DNA from: Mycobacterium vicinigordonae
Lineage (GTDB): Bacteria; Actinomycetota; Actinomycetes; Mycobacteriales; Mycobacteriaceae
Reading direction: 5' to 3'
NCBI RefSeq assembly: GCF_013466425.1
Contig: NZ_CP059165.1
Coordinates: 2,914,001-2,978,000 of the forward strand
Length of the DNA: 64,000 bases
Part shown: positions 21,598 to 37,500 of the stretch, piece by piece
Layout of the letters: every line of letters starts with the position of its first letter
How positions within the stretch are numbered: the stretch's first letter is position 1
The notes under the pieces: model-generated
Databases searched by the model: none
Seen by the model: only the letters and a program-made list of their open reading frames with translations
What the model was told of the DNA's origin: nothing
Made by a program: the position numbers and the translations under genes

Positions 21598-22787
21598 CAC
21601 AACCAACGAAAACACAAGCAGTGCAACATCGTTGGCAGTCTGTCATGATGAATAATTACGGCACCCCCCCGGTGGCATTGGCCAGCGGCGACGGAGCGGT
21701 CCTGACCGACGTGGACGGCAACTCCTACGTCGACCTGCTCGGAGGTATCGCGGTCAACGTGCTCGGACACCGCCACCCCGCGGTGATCGAGGCCGTCACG
21801 CGGCAGATGTCGACGCTGGGCCACACCTCCAACCTGTATGCCACCGAACCCGGTATCGCATTGGCCGAACAACTGGTAGCTCTGCTCGGTACCGATACCC
21901 AAGCGCGAGTGTTCTTCTGCAACTCCGGAACTGAAGCGAACGAGGTAGCTTTCAAAATAACCCGCCTCACTGGACGAACGAAAATCGTTGCAGCGCAAGA
22001 AGCATTCCATGGTAGGACGATGGGCTCGCTCGCGCTGACCGGACAGCCGGCCAAGCAGGCGCCGTTCGAACCTCTACCTGGCTACGTCACCCACGTTCGC
22101 TATGGTGACGCCGTCGCACTCGACGAGGCGGTCGACGACGACACGGCCGCAGTGTTTCTCGAGCCGATTATGGGCGAGAGTGGAGTCGTCGTCCCACCGG
22201 AGGGTTACCTGGTTGCCGCCCGCGAGATCACCTCACGCCACGGTACCCTGCTGGTGCTCGACGAGGTGCAGACCGGAATGGGCCGTACTGGAACGTTTTA
22301 CGCCCATCAACACGACGGCATCACACCCGATGTGGTGACGCTGGCCAAGGGCCTCGGCGGCGGACTGCCACTCGGCGCGGCCATCGCGATCGGGTCGGCC
22401 GCGGAACTGCTCACTCCCGGTTTGCACGGCAGTACCTTCGGCGGAAACCCGGTGTGCACCGCGGCAGCGTTGGCGGTACTCAAGGTGTTGTCCGACGACG
22501 ACTTGGTGCGTGCTGCCGAAGTCAAGGGCAAATCAGTCAAACATGGGATCGAAGCGCTGGGTCATCCGCTGATCGACCACGTACGGGGCAGGGGACTACT
22601 GCAGGGAATCGTGCTGACCGCTCCGCAGGCCAAGGTTGTCGAGTCCGGTGCCCGCGATGCCGGCTATCTGGTGAATGCAGCCGCGCCCAACGTCATTCGG
22701 TTGGCCCCGCCGCTGATCATCTCCGAGTCACAACTCGACGGGTTCGTTGCTGCGTTGCCGGGGATCCTCGATGCGGCGGCCAAGTGA
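21594..22787 (+). CDS. argD: Acetylornithine aminotransferase
   Basis: 397 residues from GTG 21594 (V-T-Q-P-T-K-T-Q), which overlaps the argB stop by four bases. PLP-dependent class III aminotransferase converting N-acetylglutamate semialdehyde to N-acetylornithine. Visible: [29 protein letters not shown], and the PLP lysine K252 in [10 protein letters not shown]. The open frame extends upstream inside argB, but that part is a shadow. Confidence 0.97.
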   Translation: MTQPTKTQAVQHRWQSVMMNNYGTPPVALASGDGAVLTDVDGNSYVDLLGGIAVNVLGHRHPAVIEAVTRQMSTLGHTSNLYATEPGIALAEQLVALLGTDTQARVFFCNSGTEANEVAFKITRLTGRTKIVAAQEAFHGRTMGSLALTGQPAKQAPFEPLPGYVTHVRYGDAVALDEAVDDDTAAVFLEPIMGESGVVVPPEGYLVAAREITSRHGTLLVLDEVQTGMGRTGTFYAHQHDGITPDVVTLAKGLGGGLPLGAAIAIGSAAELLTPGLHGSTFGGNPVCTAAALAVLKVLSDDDLVRAAEVKGKSVKHGIEALGHPLIDHVRGRGLLQGIVLTAPQAKVVESGARDAGYLVNAAAPNVIRLAPPLIISESQLDGFVAALPGILDAAAK

Positions 22788-22811
22788 GGTGCCGACAACG
22801 ATGCACAGTGA

Positions 22812-24271
<1,460 letters not shown>

Positions 24272-24309
24272 GTCCCGAATAATCTGCCCGAGCACAAGGA
24301 GAACTTTTC

Positions 24310-25506
24310 ATGTCAGAGCGCGTCATCCTGGCCTATTCCGGCGGCCTGGACACCTCGGTGGCCATCAGCTGGATCGGCAAGGAGACCGGCCGTGAGGTCG
24401 TAGCGGTGGCGATCGACCTCGGCCAGGGCGGCGAGGACATGGAGGTCGTCCGGCAACGGGCGCTGGACTGCGGCGCCGTGGAGGCCGTCGTTGTCGATGC
24501 CCGGGACGAGTTCGCGGAAGGCTATTGCCTGCCCACCATCCTCAATAATGCGCTGTACATGGACCGCTACCCGCTGGTGTCGGCGATTAGCCGACCGCTG
24601 ATCGTGAAGCATCTGGTGGCCGCCGCCCGTGAGCACGGCGGCAGCATCGTGTCGCACGGCTGCACGGGTAAAGGCAACGATCAGGTTCGATTCGAAGTCG
24701 GATTCGCTTCGCTGGCACCGGATCTCGAGGTCCTGGCTCCGGTGCGCGACTACGCCTGGACGCGCGAGAAGGCTATCGCGTTCGCCGAGGAGAACGGCAT
24801 CCCAATCAATGTCACTAAGCGTTCGCCGTTCTCCATCGACCAGAACGTGTGGGGCCGCGCGGTAGAGACCGGCTTTCTCGAGCACCTGTGGAATGCCCCT
24901 ACCAAGGACGTCTACGACTACACCGAGGACCCCACGGTCAACTGGAATACACCCGATGAGGTGATCGTCGGCTTCGAACGGGGTGTGCCGGTGTCCATCG
25001 ACGGCAAGCCGGTGTCGGTTCTGCAGGCCATCACCGAGCTCAATCGCCGCGCGGGCGCGCAGGGTGTCGGGCGGCTGGATGTCGTCGAGGATCGGCTAGT
25101 CGGCATCAAGAGTCGCGAGATCTACGAGGCCCCGGGCGCGATGGTGCTCATCACCGCGCACACCGAGCTTGAGCACGTCACCCTCGAGCGCGAGTTGGGT
25201 CGGTTCAAGCGCCAGACCGATCAGCGGTGGGCGGAGTTGGTATACGACGGGCTCTGGTACTCGCCGCTGAAGGTCGCTTTGGAGAGCTTCGTCGCCAAGA
25301 CTCAGGAGCATGTCACCGGCGAGATCCGGCTGGTCCTGCACGGCGGGCATATCGCAGTCAACGGCCGGCGCAGCGCCGAATCGCTGTACGACTTCAACCT
25401 GGCCACCTACGACGAGGGCGACACTTTCGACCAGTCGATGTCCAAGGGCTTCGTCTACGTGCACGGGTTGTCGTCCAAGCTGTCTGCTCGCCGGGACCTC
25501 CGGTGA
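24310..25506 (+). CDS. argG: Argininosuccinate synthase
   Basis: 398 residues, preceded by AAGGAGAAC. Joins citrulline and aspartate using ATP. The PP-loop [10 protein letters not shown] lies at residues ~7-16; other markers are [13 protein letters not shown] and A-P-V-R-D. Lies 38 bases after argR. Confidence 0.97.
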   Translation: MSERVILAYSGGLDTSVAISWIGKETGREVVAVAIDLGQGGEDMEVVRQRALDCGAVEAVVVDARDEFAEGYCLPTILNNALYMDRYPLVSAISRPLIVKHLVAAAREHGGSIVSHGCTGKGNDQVRFEVGFASLAPDLEVLAPVRDYAWTREKAIAFAEENGIPINVTKRSPFSIDQNVWGRAVETGFLEHLWNAPTKDVYDYTEDPTVNWNTPDEVIVGFERGVPVSIDGKPVSVLQAITELNRRAGAQGVGRLDVVEDRLVGIKSREIYEAPGAMVLITAHTELEHVTLERELGRFKRQTDQRWAELVYDGLWYSPLKVALESFVAKTQEHVTGEIRLVLHGGHIAVNGRRSAESLYDFNLATYDEGDTFDQSMSKGFVYVHGLSSKLSARRDLR

Positions 25507-25516
25507 CCGTTTCCCG

Positions 25517-27027
<1,511 letters not shown>

Positions 27028-27042
27028 GGGTGGCCCGCTCTT

Positions 27043-27070
27043 TTGCCGGTCAATTTGGAACGACTAAACT
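27043..27070 (+). promoter_or_regulatory. pks10 promoter
   Basis: TTGCCG (27043-27048), 16-base spacer, TAAACT (27065-27070). The same layout, including ACTAAACT, precedes pks11, which supports it as a real promoter. It predicts a leader of about 70 bases. Confidence 0.55.
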
Positions 27071-27147
27071 TTGACGCTTGAGCGAGTCGGTTAATCGATC
27101 CTGGTGAACAATGTGGCCTTGATGTTCGTATCAAAGGGGTGGGACCA

Positions 27148-28209
27148 ATGAGCGTCATCGCAGGTGTCTTCGGAGCCTTGCCGCCGCATCGGTACTCGCA
27201 GCATCAGCTGACCGACACGTTCGTCAACATCCCGGAATTCGAGGGCTACGAGGACATCGTCCGGCAATTGCACGCCAGCGCTAAGGTCAATAGCCGGCAC
27301 CTGGTGTTGCCGTTGGAGAAGTACCCAAGCCTCAACGATTTCGGCGAGGCGAATTCAATTTTCATCGAAAAAGCTGTGGATCTGGGTGTCGAGGCCCTGA
27401 TGGGTGCGCTCGAAGAGGGCGGGCTGGCACCTGAAGACCTCGATGTGCTGATCACCACCACGGTCACCGGGCTGGCAGTTCCGTCGCTCGACGCCCGGAT
27501 AGCCGGGCGGGTGGGTCTGCGGCCCGATGTGCGACGGGTGCCGCTGTTCGGGTTGGGATGCGTGGCCGGGGCGGCTGGCGTGGCCCGGTTGCACGACTAC
27601 CTCAAGGGTGCGCCAGACGATATCGCCGCGCTGGTTTCGGTGGAGCTTTGCTCGCTGACGTTCCCCGGCTATAAACCGTCGGTTGCGGGTCTAGTGGGTA
27701 GTGCGTTGTTTGCTGATGGCGCGGCGGCGGTCGTCGCGGTCGGCGACCGCCGCGCCGAACAGGTTGCGGTAAGCGGCCCGTTGATTCTCGATTCCCGCAG
27801 CACCCTCTATCCCGACTCGCTGCGCACCATGGGTTACGACGTCGGCTCAGCTGGGTTTGAACTCGTGCTGTCCAAGGATCTGGCCGCTGTCGTCGAGCAG
27901 TACCTGGGCAACGATGTCAACTCGTTCCTCGGCGAACACCGGTTGAAGACCACCGATATCGGTGCCTGGGTGACGCACCCGGGTGGGCCCAAGATCATCA
28001 ACGCGATTACCGAGACGTTGGGTCTGCCGCCCGAGGCGCTGGAGCTGACGTGGCGCTCGCTGAGCGAAATCGGCAACCTGTCGTCGGCGTCGGTGCTGCA
28101 CGTACTGCGGGACACCCTCGCCAAACCACCCCCCAGCGGCAGCCCCGGTCTGATGATTGCGATGGGCCCGGGTTTCTGCTCCGAACTGGTGCTGTTGCGG
28201 TGGCACTGA
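27148..28209 (+). CDS. pks10: Type III polyketide synthase (chalcone/stilbene synthase-like) Pks10
   Basis: 353 residues from ATG 27148, after AAAGGGGTGGG. Thiolase-fold homodimeric synthase acting directly on acyl-CoA or carrier-bound starters. The Cys-His-Asn triad is visible: C138 in [11 protein letters not shown]277 in W-V-T-H-P-G-G-P-K, and N310 in [10 protein letters not shown]. Related mycobacterial enzymes extend acyl starters with malonyl or methylmalonyl units and cyclise to alpha-pyrones; in M. tuberculosis pks10 has also been linked to dimycocerosate (DIM) lipid production. About 30 bases separate it from pks7. Confidence 0.93.
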   Translation: MSVIAGVFGALPPHRYSQHQLTDTFVNIPEFEGYEDIVRQLHASAKVNSRHLVLPLEKYPSLNDFGEANSIFIEKAVDLGVEALMGALEEGGLAPEDLDVLITTTVTGLAVPSLDARIAGRVGLRPDVRRVPLFGLGCVAGAAGVARLHDYLKGAPDDIAALVSVELCSLTFPGYKPSVAGLVGSALFADGAAAVVAVGDRRAEQVAVSGPLILDSRSTLYPDSLRTMGYDVGSAGFELVLSKDLAAVVEQYLGNDVNSFLGEHRLKTTDIGAWVTHPGGPKIINAITETLGLPPEALELTWRSLSEIGNLSSASVLHVLRDTLAKPPPSGSPGLMIAMGPGFCSELVLLRWH

Positions 28210-28239
28210 ACGGGTGACCGCTTCGATGGCTAGTACGGT

Positions 28240-31200
28240 ATGACCAGCACGCAAGAGGAACTCGTCGCGGCTTTGCGTCGATCGCTCAAAGAGAACGAGC
28301 GGCTCAAGCGTGAGAACCGTGCTTACCTTTCGCGTGCCACGGAACCAATCGCTTTGGTGGGCATTGGTTGTCGGTATCCGGGTGGGGTGGACTCGCCCGA
28401 TCGGCTGTGGCAGATGGTGGCCGAGGGCCGCGACGTCGTCTCGGAATTTCCGACCGACCGGGGTTGGGATGTGGCGGAGCTTTTCGACGCCGACCCGGAT
28501 GCGGTTGGCAAGTCCTACACCCGCCACGGTGGATTCCTGGAAGATGTCGCCGGATTCGACGCCGAATTCTTCGGGATCGCGCCTAGCGAGGTTCTCGCGA
28601 TGGATCCGCAGCAGCGGCTGCTGCTGGAGGTTTGCTGGGAAGCGTTGGAACGGGCGGGAATTGACCCGCTGTCGCTGCGAGGTTCGTCGACCGCTGTCTT
28701 TGCCGGCGTGTTCCACGGCTCCTACGGTGGTCAGGGCCGGGTACCCGGTGATCTGGAACGCTACGGGCTGCGTGGGTCGACGCTGAGTGTGGCCTCTGGA
28801 CGGGTGGCGTATGTGCTGGGTCTGGAAGGGCCAGCAGTATCGGTGGACACGGCATGTTCGTCGTCGCTGGTGGCGCTGCACCTGGCGGTGGGGTCGCTGC
28901 GTTCCGGGGAGTGCGATCTGGCGTTGGTCGGTGGGGTGACGGTGATGGCCACGCCGGCCATGTTCATCGAATTCAGTCGTCAGCGCGCCCTTTCGGCCGA
29001 CGGCCGGTGCAAGGCGTACGCGGGGGCCGCGGACGGGACCGCGTTCGCCGAGGGAGCCGGGGCGTTGGTGGTCGAACGGTTAACCGACGCGCAGCGGTTG
29101 GGACATCCGGTGCTGGCGGTGGTGCGGGGTTCGGCGGTCAACCAGGACGGCGCGTCCAACGGGCTGGCCACCCCCAACGGTCCTTCCCAGCAACGGGTTA
29201 TCCGGGCGGCACTGTCCAGTGCGCGTTTGGGTGTGGCCGATGTGGATGTCGTGGAGGGGCACGGGACGGGTACCACCCTGGGTGATCCGATTGAGGCACA
29301 GGCGATTTTGGCGACCTACGGCCAGGGCCGCAACGAGCCGCTCTGGTTGGGCTCGATCAAATCGAACATGGGTCACACCTCGGCCGCTGCAGGCGTGGCC
29401 GGCGTCATGAAGATGGCGCTGGCGATGCGGCACGGTGTGATGCCCGCAACCTTGCACGTAGATGTGCCGACACCGCATGTGGATTGGTCGACCGGCGCGG
29501 TGGCACTGCTGACTCAGGCGCGAGCGTGGCCGGAGCCGGGACGGCCGCGTCGCGCGGCGGTGTCGTCGTTCGGGATCAGTGGCACGAATGCGCATGTGAT
29601 TCTGGAACAGCCACCGGCCGTCGAGGACATGGCCCCGACACACGTCGACGGCCCTGCGCCTTGGCTGCTCTCGGCGCGCTCATCAGCCGCGTTGACCAAT
29701 CAGGCGCAGCGGCTGCACGATTGGGTGGCCGGCAACGACGACCTGAGCGCAGCGGACGTGGGCTGGTCGCTGGTCAGCACGCGGTCACTGTTCGCGCACC
29801 GCGCGGTGGTGGTGGGCGCCGACCGTCAGCAGTTGCTGGCCGAACTAGCCGGAATAGCTTGCGGCGAAATAGGTTCCGGGACGGTGATCGGACAGGCCCA
29901 TGCTATCGGCAAGACAGCGTTCGTGTTCCCCGGCCAGGGGTCGCAGTGGGCGGGAATGGGCGCATCGTTGTTGGACAGGGCTCCGGTGTTCGCCGAACAG
30001 ATGCGCCGGTGCGACGAGGCGCTGCGGGTCCACGTCGAGTGGTCCCTGATCGACGTCGTACACGGGATGCCGACGGCACCCGGCCTGGACCGGGTGGACG
30101 TGGTGCAGCCGGTGCTGTGGGCAGTCATGGTGTCGCTAGCCGAGATGTGGCGCTCGTTCGGCGTCAGACCCGACGCGGTGATCGGGCATTCGCAGGGCGA
30201 GATCGCCGCGGCCTATGTGGCCGGGGCCTTGTCGTTGTCCGACGCGGCTCGGGTGGTGGCGCTGCGGAGCCGGCTGCTGGCGCGGTTGTCCGGGCAGGGC
30301 GGCATGGCCTCGTTGGCCGTCGGGCAACGGGAAGCCGGGACCTTGCTGGCCCGGTGGGGTGGCCGGTTGAGTGTCGCTGCCGTCAACGGTGTTTCGGCTG
30401 TTGCGGTTTCCGGGGACGTGGCCGCGATCGACGAATTGCTACGGTACTGCGACGCCGACGGCATTCGCGCCCGTAGGATCGAGGTCGACTACGCTTCGCA
30501 CTCCCGGCATGTGGATGCCATCCGCGCAGACCTCACTGAGGCGCTCGCCTCGATCCAGCCGCGCTCATCGAGTGTCGCGTTCTTTTCCACGGTGACCGGC
30601 GGACTCATCGACACCACCTGCCTCACCGCGGACTACTGGTATCAAAGCCTCAGGAACACCGTGCTTTTCGAGGCAGCAGTGGGCGCCGCCACCAAGGCGG
30701 GCTATCAGGTGTTCGTCGAATCCAGTCCGCACCCGGTACTGGCCGCCGCCGTGGAGGAAACGGTGCTTGCGCACGATCCGTCGAGCCGACCTGCAGTCGT
30801 CCAAACCCTGGGCCGTGACGGCGATGAGCTGCAACGGTTTTGGCTTTCCGTGGCGCAGGCGCAGGTGGCGGGGGTGGCCGTCGACTGGTCGTCGGTGTTC
30901 GAGGGAGCCCGGCGGGTGGCGCTGCCGACCTACGGGTTCGCGCGGCGCCGGTTCTGGCTTACCGAACCGGCCGCTCGAGACGTCCGCCGGGATGGGATTG
31001 TCGGCGCCGAGCATGGCCTGTTGGGAGCGGTAGTGGAGCGCCCGGACACCGGCGGTGTGGTGTTGACGGGCAGGCTCTCGCTCACCGCACAGCCATGGTT
31101 GGCCGATCACGCGGTGAACGGCATGGTGCTGTTCCCGGGCGCAGGACTCGTGGAGCTGGCCATCCGGGCCGGTGACGAGGTCGGCTGTCCGGTGGTCGAA

Positions 31201-34200
31201 GAGCTGACGTTGTCGACGCCGCTGAGGTTGGTCGATGAGACCCGGGTGCAGGTCGTGGTCAGCGCCGCGAACGCTTCCGGTAGCCATGACTTCACCGTGT
31301 ACTCCCTGGGCGAACGATCGCAACTGCACGCCGAGGGTGTGCTCGCGGCTGGGAAACTGGAACCATCGGCCGACTTGTCATCGTGGCCGCCCGCGGGCGC
31401 GCAGCCGGTTGAAGTGAGCGGTGTCTACGAACGCTTGGCCGCGCTGGGATACGAGTATGGTCCGGCGTTTCAGGGGCTGTATGCGATGTGGCAGTCCGAG
31501 GCAGACATCTACGCCGAGGTTGCGCTCGCGGAGGACACCGGTTTGAGCGCAACGGGGTTCGGCATCCATCCCGCGCTACTGGATGCCGCGCTGCACGCGT
31601 GGGCAGCGGCTGAAGCACATTCGCAGACGGTGCTGCCATTCAGCTGGCAGGGCGTTTCACTGCATGCGACGGGCGCCACGCGGCTCCGCGTTCGGCTGAG
31701 CCGCTCCCGTTCCCGATCGGTGCGGGTGGAGTTGGCCGACGACTACGGTCTGCCGGTGTTGACGGTGCAGGAGCTAAGCCTTCGCCCGGTGTCCGGCCAG
31801 CTGGACGTCCTGACCGGCGGTGCCCGAGACGAAGATGCGGGTCTGTTCGAGATCGAGTGGTCTCTCGTCGGTGCGGCGCCCGGCGGTGATATGCCGGTGG
31901 TGTTGTGGCAGTTGCCAGCCGAGGATGGCGATCCGCGCAACGTGGTTCGGTCCGCCACGCACGCGGCGCTGTCGATGTTGCAGTCGTGGTTGGCGAGTGA
32001 TCAGGAGGGCGTCCTCGTGGTCATGACTCGCGGTGCCGTCGCAATGTGTGACGACTACGTCACCGATCTCGCCGCGGCGGCGGTGTGGGGGCTGGTGCGT
32101 TCGGCGCAGTCTGAACACCCGGGCCGGATTGTGTTGCTGGATTCCGATGGCTCCCTGGACGTCAACGACGTGGTCGGCTGTGGTGAGCCCCAACTGGTGG
32201 TGCGTCGCGGTGCGGTATACAAGGCCCGGCTCAAAGCCAGCGGCTTGCAGCCGGAACTCGTTCTGCCCGAGTCGAATTCCGGCTGGCGCCTGGTCACGGG
32301 CGGTGGGGGCACGCTTGAGGACGTGCGGATCGGTCCTTGTGATACGAGCGACCTGGGCGCTGGGCAGCTGCGGGTCGCGGTAGCCGCAGTCGGAGTGAAC
32401 TTCCGGGACGTGCTGGTGGCGCTGGGTATGTACCCCGGCGGCGGTGAGTTGGGGGTTGAGGGCGCCGGCGTGGTCGTCGAAGTGGGGCCAGAGGTTTCCG
32501 ATATCGCCGTGGGCGATGCGGTGATGGGACTGTTGGGCGTGGCGGGTCCCCAGGCGGTGGTCGATCGCAGGCTGGTCACCCGCGTCCCGGCTGGCTGGTC
32601 GCTCGAGCAAGCAGCCGGTGTCCCGGTGGCATTCTTGACGGCTTGGTACGGGTTGTCGGTGTTGGGCAAGGCGCGAGCCGGCGAGCGGGTCTTGGTGCAC
32701 GCCGCGACCGGTGGAGTCGGTATGGCGGCGGTGCAGTTGGCGCGGTTGTGGGGTTGCGAGGTATTCGCCACCGCAAGCCGTGGCAAGTGGGATTCGTTGC
32801 GCGCGATGGGTTTCGACGATGACCATATTGGCGATTCCCGCAGCCTGGAGTTCGAGACCAGCTTCCGCGCAGGCGCGGCCGGCGCCGGTATCGATCTGAT
32901 ACTCAATTCCCTGGCCGGCGAGTTCATCGACGCCTCGCTGCGCCTGCTGGCTCCCGGCGGACGCTTCATCGAGATGGGCAAGACCGACCTGCGCAACCCA
33001 CACCTGCTGGCCGAGCAAGGGATTCACTACCGGGCGTTCGACCTCATCGAGGCCGGAGCGGACAAGATTGCGCAGATGCTGGCCGAGTTGATGACACTTA
33101 TGCACAGCGATGCGTTGACACCATTACCGGTGCAGACGTTTGACCTGGGCGCCGCGCGGCAGGCGTATCGCTTTGTCAGCCAGGCCCGGCACACCGGCAA
33201 GGTGGTGTTGACGTTGCAGTCCAACACGGGCCTCGCCGATGGCACCGTCCTGATCACCGGTGGAACCGGAATGGCCGGCGCTGCACTGGCGCGGCACCTG
33301 GTCAGCCGGCATCGGGTGCCTCATGTGCTGTTGGTGAGCCGTGCAGGTGAGCATGCACAAGGTATTTCGGAGTTGACGCTGGAGTTGCGCAAAGCTGGCG
33401 CGCAAGTCTCGGTAGCGGCCGCAGATGTGGCCGATCGTGACACTGTCGCCGACGTGCTCACCCGGATCCCCAAGTCGTTTCCGCTGAAAGCGGTGATTCA
33501 CGCGGCCGGCGTTCTCGACGACGGGCTGATCGAATCGCTGACGCCGGACCGGATGGATAAAGTGCTGCGGGCCAAAGTCGACGGCGCCTGGAATCTGCAC
33601 GAGCTGACCCAGAAGCTCCAACTTTCGGCCTTTGTCGTGTTCTCTTCCATGGCTGGCATTCTCGGCACACCGGGTCAGGGCAATTACGCGGCGGCCAACG
33701 GTTTCTTGGACGCACTGGTGACACGTCGCCGTTCGGCGGGTCTGCCCGGCGTGTCCATCGCGTGGGGACTCTGGGCAGAGGCCAGCGCGATGACGCGCCA
33801 CCTCAGCGAGCGCGACAAGGCCCGGATGGGCCGGGCCGGTCTTGCCGAGCTGGAAACTGAGCAGGCCATGGCGTTGTTCGACGCTGCCCTGGCCGCAGAC
33901 CCCGGTGTCGTTATAGCCACCCGCTTCGATGCGGCGAGTCTCTCTGAGGACGTACCGCCGCTGTTGGGTGAACTGGTTCGCCGCCCCGCTCGGCGTGCCG
34001 TTTCCAGCGGTGAGTCTGGTTTTGCTACAACAGGGTTGGTGGCACGATTGCGTGCTCTGGATGCCGAACAGCGACACCGTGAATTAGTCGAAGTGGTCTG
34101 CAGTAACGCCGCAACAGTGCTGGGGCGATCGAGCATGGCCGACATAAATGCGCAAGGCGCTTTCCGCGATCTGGGGTTCGACTCTCTGACCGCAGTCGAA

Positions 34201-34542
34201 CTGCGCAACCGGCTGAAGACAGCAACCGGACTGACGCTTTCGCCGACCCTCATCTTCGACTACCCCAGTCCAACCGCCTTGGCGGAGCATCTCGGTGTGC
34301 GGCTGAGCGCTTCTGCTGACCGAGCCGATCCGGTTGTCCAATTCAACGACATCGCCCGCCAATTGGAAACTTTGATCATTCGAGCGGATTGGACACCCGA
34401 GCAGAAGGCACAGCTGTCCAATCGACTGGCGGCAGTCCAGGCCGAGCTGGTCGGGGTGAGCGAGCGGCTCGTCGATGACGATCTCGCCGCCGCCAGTGAA
34501 AGTCAACTGTTCGCCATCCTCGACGAAGAACTCGGTTCGTAG
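28240..34542 (+). CDS. pks7: Modular type I polyketide synthase Pks7 (KS-AT-DH-ER-KR-ACP)
   Basis: 2100 residues, one fully reducing module. An N-terminal docking helix (residues ~3-30, charged coiled coil) is followed by KS (~34-460; Cys206 in D-T-A-C-S-S-S, H-G-T-G-T), AT (~550-850; Ser651 in G-H-S-Q-G-E, Y-A-S-H at 751-754, both typical of methylmalonyl-CoA), DH (~920-1190; His957 in [10 protein letters not shown], Asp1115), ER (~1360-1650; A-T-G-G-V-G-M-A near 1490), KR (~1665-1860; [11 protein letters not shown], Ser1802, Tyr1816), ACP (Ser1982 in G-F-D-S-L) and a C-terminal docking tail. All catalytic residues look intact, so it should add a 2-methyl, fully reduced two-carbon unit. The L-D-D motif marks a B-type KR. 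No thioesterase. pks8 starts 3 bases later. Confidence 0.94.
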   Translation: MTSTQEELVAALRRSLKENERLKRENRAYLSRATEPIALVGIGCRYPGGVDSPDRLWQMVAEGRDVVSEFPTDRGWDVAELFDADPDAVGKSYTRHGGFLEDVAGFDAEFFGIAPSEVLAMDPQQRLLLEVCWEALERAGIDPLSLRGSSTAVFAGVFHGSYGGQGRVPGDLERYGLRGSTLSVASGRVAYVLGLEGPAVSVDTACSSSLVALHLAVGSLRSGECDLALVGGVTVMATPAMFIEFSRQRALSADGRCKAYAGAADGTAFAEGAGALVVERLTDAQRLGHPVLAVVRGSAVNQDGASNGLATPNGPSQQRVIRAALSSARLGVADVDVVEGHGTGTTLGDPIEAQAILATYGQGRNEPLWLGSIKSNMGHTSAAAGVAGVMKMALAMRHGVMPATLHVDVPTPHVDWSTGAVALLTQARAWPEPGRPRRAAVSSFGISGTNAHVILEQPPAVEDMAPTHVDGPAPWLLSARSSAALTNQAQRLHDWVAGNDDLSAADVGWSLVSTRSLFAHRAVVVGADRQQLLAELAGIACGEIGSGTVIGQAHAIGKTAFVFPGQGSQWAGMGASLLDRAPVFAEQMRRCDEALRVHVEWSLIDVVHGMPTAPGLDRVDVVQPVLWAVMVSLAEMWRSFGVRPDAVIGHSQGEIAAAYVAGALSLSDAARVVALRSRLLARLSGQGGMASLAVGQREAGTLLARWGGRLSVAAVNGVSAVAVSGDVAAIDELLRYCDADGIRARRIEVDYASHSRHVDAIRADLTEALASIQPRSSSVAFFSTVTGGLIDTTCLTADYWYQSLRNTVLFEAAVGAATKAGYQVFVESSPHPVLAAAVEETVLAHDPSSRPAVVQTLGRDGDELQRFWLSVAQAQVAGVAVDWSSVFEGARRVALPTYGFARRRFWLTEPAARDVRRDGIVGAEHGLLGAVVERPDTGGVVLTGRLSLTAQPWLADHAVNGMVLFPGAGLVELAIRAGDEVGCPVVEELTLSTPLRLVDETRVQVVVSAANASGSHDFTVYSLGERSQLHAEGVLAAGKLEPSADLSSWPPAGAQPVEVSGVYERLAALGYEYGPAFQGLYAMWQSEADIYAEVALAEDTGLSATGFGIHPALLDAALHAWAAAEAHSQTVLPFSWQGVSLHATGATRLRVRLSRSRSRSVRVELADDYGLPVLTVQELSLRPVSGQLDVLTGGARDEDAGLFEIEWSLVGAAPGGDMPVVLWQLPAEDGDPRNVVRSATHAALSMLQSWLASDQEGVLVVMTRGAVAMCDDYVTDLAAAAVWGLVRSAQSEHPGRIVLLDSDGSLDVNDVVGCGEPQLVVRRGAVYKARLKASGLQPELVLPESNSGWRLVTGGGGTLEDVRIGPCDTSDLGAGQLRVAVAAVGVNFRDVLVALGMYPGGGELGVEGAGVVVEVGPEVSDIAVGDAVMGLLGVAGPQAVVDRRLVTRVPAGWSLEQAAGVPVAFLTAWYGLSVLGKARAGERVLVHAATGGVGMAAVQLARLWGCEVFATASRGKWDSLRAMGFDDDHIGDSRSLEFETSFRAGAAGAGIDLILNSLAGEFIDASLRLLAPGGRFIEMGKTDLRNPHLLAEQGIHYRAFDLIEAGADKIAQMLAELMTLMHSDALTPLPVQTFDLGAARQAYRFVSQARHTGKVVLTLQSNTGLADGTVLITGGTGMAGAALARHLVSRHRVPHVLLVSRAGEHAQGISELTLELRKAGAQVSVAAADVADRDTVADVLTRIPKSFPLKAVIHAAGVLDDGLIESLTPDRMDKVLRAKVDGAWNLHELTQKLQLSAFVVFSSMAGILGTPGQGNYAAANGFLDALVTRRRSAGLPGVSIAWGLWAEASAMTRHLSERDKARMGRAGLAELETEQAMALFDAALAADPGVVIATRFDAASLSEDVPPLLGELVRRPARRAVSSGESGFATTGLVARLRALDAEQRHRELVEVVCSNAATVLGRSSMADINAQGAFRDLGFDSLTAVELRNRLKTATGLTLSPTLIFDYPSPTALAEHLGVRLSASADRADPVVQFNDIARQLETLIIRADWTPEQKAQLSNRLAAVQAELVGVSERLVDDDLAAASESQLFAILDEELGS

Positions 34543-34545
34543 CTC

Positions 34546-37500
34546 ATGAACCAGGGTCCGGACACCGCGAAGCACCTCGACTACCTCAAACGCCTCACCG
34601 CGGATCTGCGGCGCACCCGACGCCGGGTGTCCGAGCTGGAGGGCCGGTTATCCGAACCGATCGCGGTGGTGGGTATGGCGTGCAGGTATCCGGGAGGGGT
34701 GGATTCGCCGGAAGCGTTGTGGGACATGTTGCTTGCCGGTCGCGATGCCGTGTCGGACTTCCCTGGGGATCGCGGTTGGGACATCGATGGCATGTACGAC
34801 CCGGATCCCGACATGCCCGGAAAGACTTACACCCGACGCGGTAACTTCCTGCAGCATGCTGGCGATTTCGACGCCGGCTTCTTCGGTATCGGCCCCAGCG
34901 AAGCGCTGGCTATGGACCCTCAGCAGCGGGTGATGCTGGAAGTGTCTTGGGAAGCGTTGGAACGCACCGGAATCGACCCGAGCGCCTTGCGCGGCTCAGC
35001 GACCGGCGTGTTCGCCGGAGTGATCCACGCCGGGTACGGTGGCGAGGTCAAGGGCGAATTGGAAGGCTACGGACTGACCGGTTCGACGCCGAGCGTGACC
35101 TCGGGACGGGTGGCGTATGTCCTGGGGTTGGAGGGACCCGCCGTGTCGGTGGACACGGCGTGCTCGTCGTCCCTGGTGGCGCTGCATTTGGCGGTGCAGT
35201 CGCTGCGCCAGCATGAATGTGATTTGGCGCTGGTCGGCGGGGTCACCGTGATGGCCACCCCGGCGGCATTCGTGGAGTTCAGCCGCCAGCGGGCGCTGGC
35301 TGCCGACGGCCGATGCAAGGCCTATGCCGGAGCCGCTGACGGCACGTCGTGGTCCGAGGGCGCCGGTGTGCTCGTGGTGGAGCGACTGGCCGACGCGGAG
35401 CGGTTGGGGCATCCGGTGTTGGCGCTGGTGAGGGGTTCGGCGGTCAACCAAGACGGCGCATCCAATGGTCTGACGGCGCCTAATGGTCCGGCACAGCAGC
35501 GGGTGATTCGGACAGCCCTGGCCAGTGCGGGTCTCGCTCCGACGGATGTGGATGTGGTCGAAGGCCACGGGACGGGCACCAGGCTGGGCGATCCGATCGA
35601 GGCGCAGGCAATCCTGGCGACATATGGGCAAGGTCGCGCCGAGCCGCTCTGGCTGGGTTCGATCAAATCGAATATCGGCCATACCTCGGCGGCGGCGGGT
35701 GCGGCCGGACTGATCAAGATGGTGCTCGCTATGCAGCACGGCGTAATGCCCAAGACTCTGCATGTCGATGTGCCGACACCGCATGTTGATTGGTCGATGG
35801 GGTCGGTGTCGGTGCTGACCGAACAGAGGTCTTGGCCCGAAGCCGGCCGCCCACGACGGGCCGGCGTGTCGGCGTTCGGTATCAGCGGCACCAACGCGCA
35901 TGTGCTCTTGGAGCAGGGGCGCACCGCGGAATCAGAAAGCGTTGTGGCACAACCGTTCGATGGCGCCGTCCCATGGGTCTTGTCTGCGCGCTCGGCCGAG
36001 GCCCTGGCGAATCAGGCGGAGCGCCTGCTGGCGCGGGTGACTGCGGACCAGGGTGTGCGGCCATTGGATGTCGGTTGGTCGCTGGCGAGCACTCGGTCGG
36101 TATTCGAGCACCGCGCGGTCGTGGTGGCCGCCGACCATCGGCACTTTCAGGATGGGCTGGCTCGGCTGGCGTCGGGAGAACCGGCAGCGAGTGTAGCGGT
36201 CGGCCGCGCTCGCTCGCTCGGCAAGACAGTGTTCGTGTTTCCCGGCCAAGGCGCCCAATACCTGGGTATGGGGCGGGATCTATACCAGCGTTTCCCGGTG
36301 TTCACCAAAGCTTTTGACGAGGCCACCACGGCACTGGACAAGCATCTGCGCGTGCCGCTGCGCCACGTTATCTGGGGGAGCGACGAAGAGCTATTGGAGA
36401 GCACCGAGTATGCGCAGCCGGCGCTGTTCGCCGTCGAGGTGGCGTTGGCCGCGTTGTTGCAGTCTTGGGGCGTAGTTCCCGACCTGGTGCTCGGCCACTC
36501 GGTGGGGGAGATTGCCGCGGCCCAGGTCGCCGGCGTGCTTTCGCTGGATGATGCGGCTGCACTGGTCGCTGCCCGCGGCCGGTTGATGGCGGGGCTACCG
36601 GCCGGCGGGGTGATGGTCGCGGTAACCGCCGGCGAGGATGAGGTGGTGGCGCTGCTCAATGAAGGGGTGAGCATCGCTGCCGTGAATGCGCCGGAATCGG
36701 TGGTGCTTTCGGGTGAGCAGACGGCGGTCGCCGCGGTGCTGGATCAGCTGGAGGGTCGGCGAGTGCACCGGCTGGCCGTGTCGCATGCGTTCCATTCGGT
36801 GTTGATGGAGCCGATGATCCCCGATTTTCGGCCATCACTGGCCGGGTTGACCGCGGATGAACCGCGAATCAGGCTGGTGTCGAACGTCACTGGTGAGCTC
36901 GCCGGTGCCGGCTATGGTTCGCCGTCGTACTGGGTTGAACATGTGCGCAAGCCGGTGCGCTTTGCCGATAGTGTGAAGTCGGCCGAGTCGATCGGGGCCG
37001 GTGTCTTCGTCGAGGTTGGCCCTGGCGGCGGACTGGCCGCGCTGATCGAGCAGTGCGCTGCGGCACAATCGGTTTCGACCGCGCTGTTGGCGAAGGGCCG
37101 CCCCGAAGTCGAATCCCTCTACACAGCGGTCGCGGGCTTGTTCACCGCGGGCCTGCGGTTGAATTGGCGTGAAGCATTCGCGGGCCCGGACCCTCAGATC
37201 GTGGCATTGCCAACATATGCCTTTGACCGGAAGCATTTTTGGCTGACGGACCTCGGTGTCGGACCTACTTCGTTGCGGGCGGTGGGCCTGTCCGGGCTCG
37301 GACATCCACTGCTTGGTGCGGCCGTGCAGCGACCCGATTCCGGCGGGTTGGCTTTGACGGGTTGGTTGTCGCCGGCCATACAGAGTTGGCTCGCGGACCA
37401 TGCTGTCACTGCCGTGACGCTGTTTCCCGGAGCGGGTTTCGCGGAACTGGTGTTGCGCGCCGGTGACGAGGTGGGCGCTCCGATGATCGAGGAACTGACG

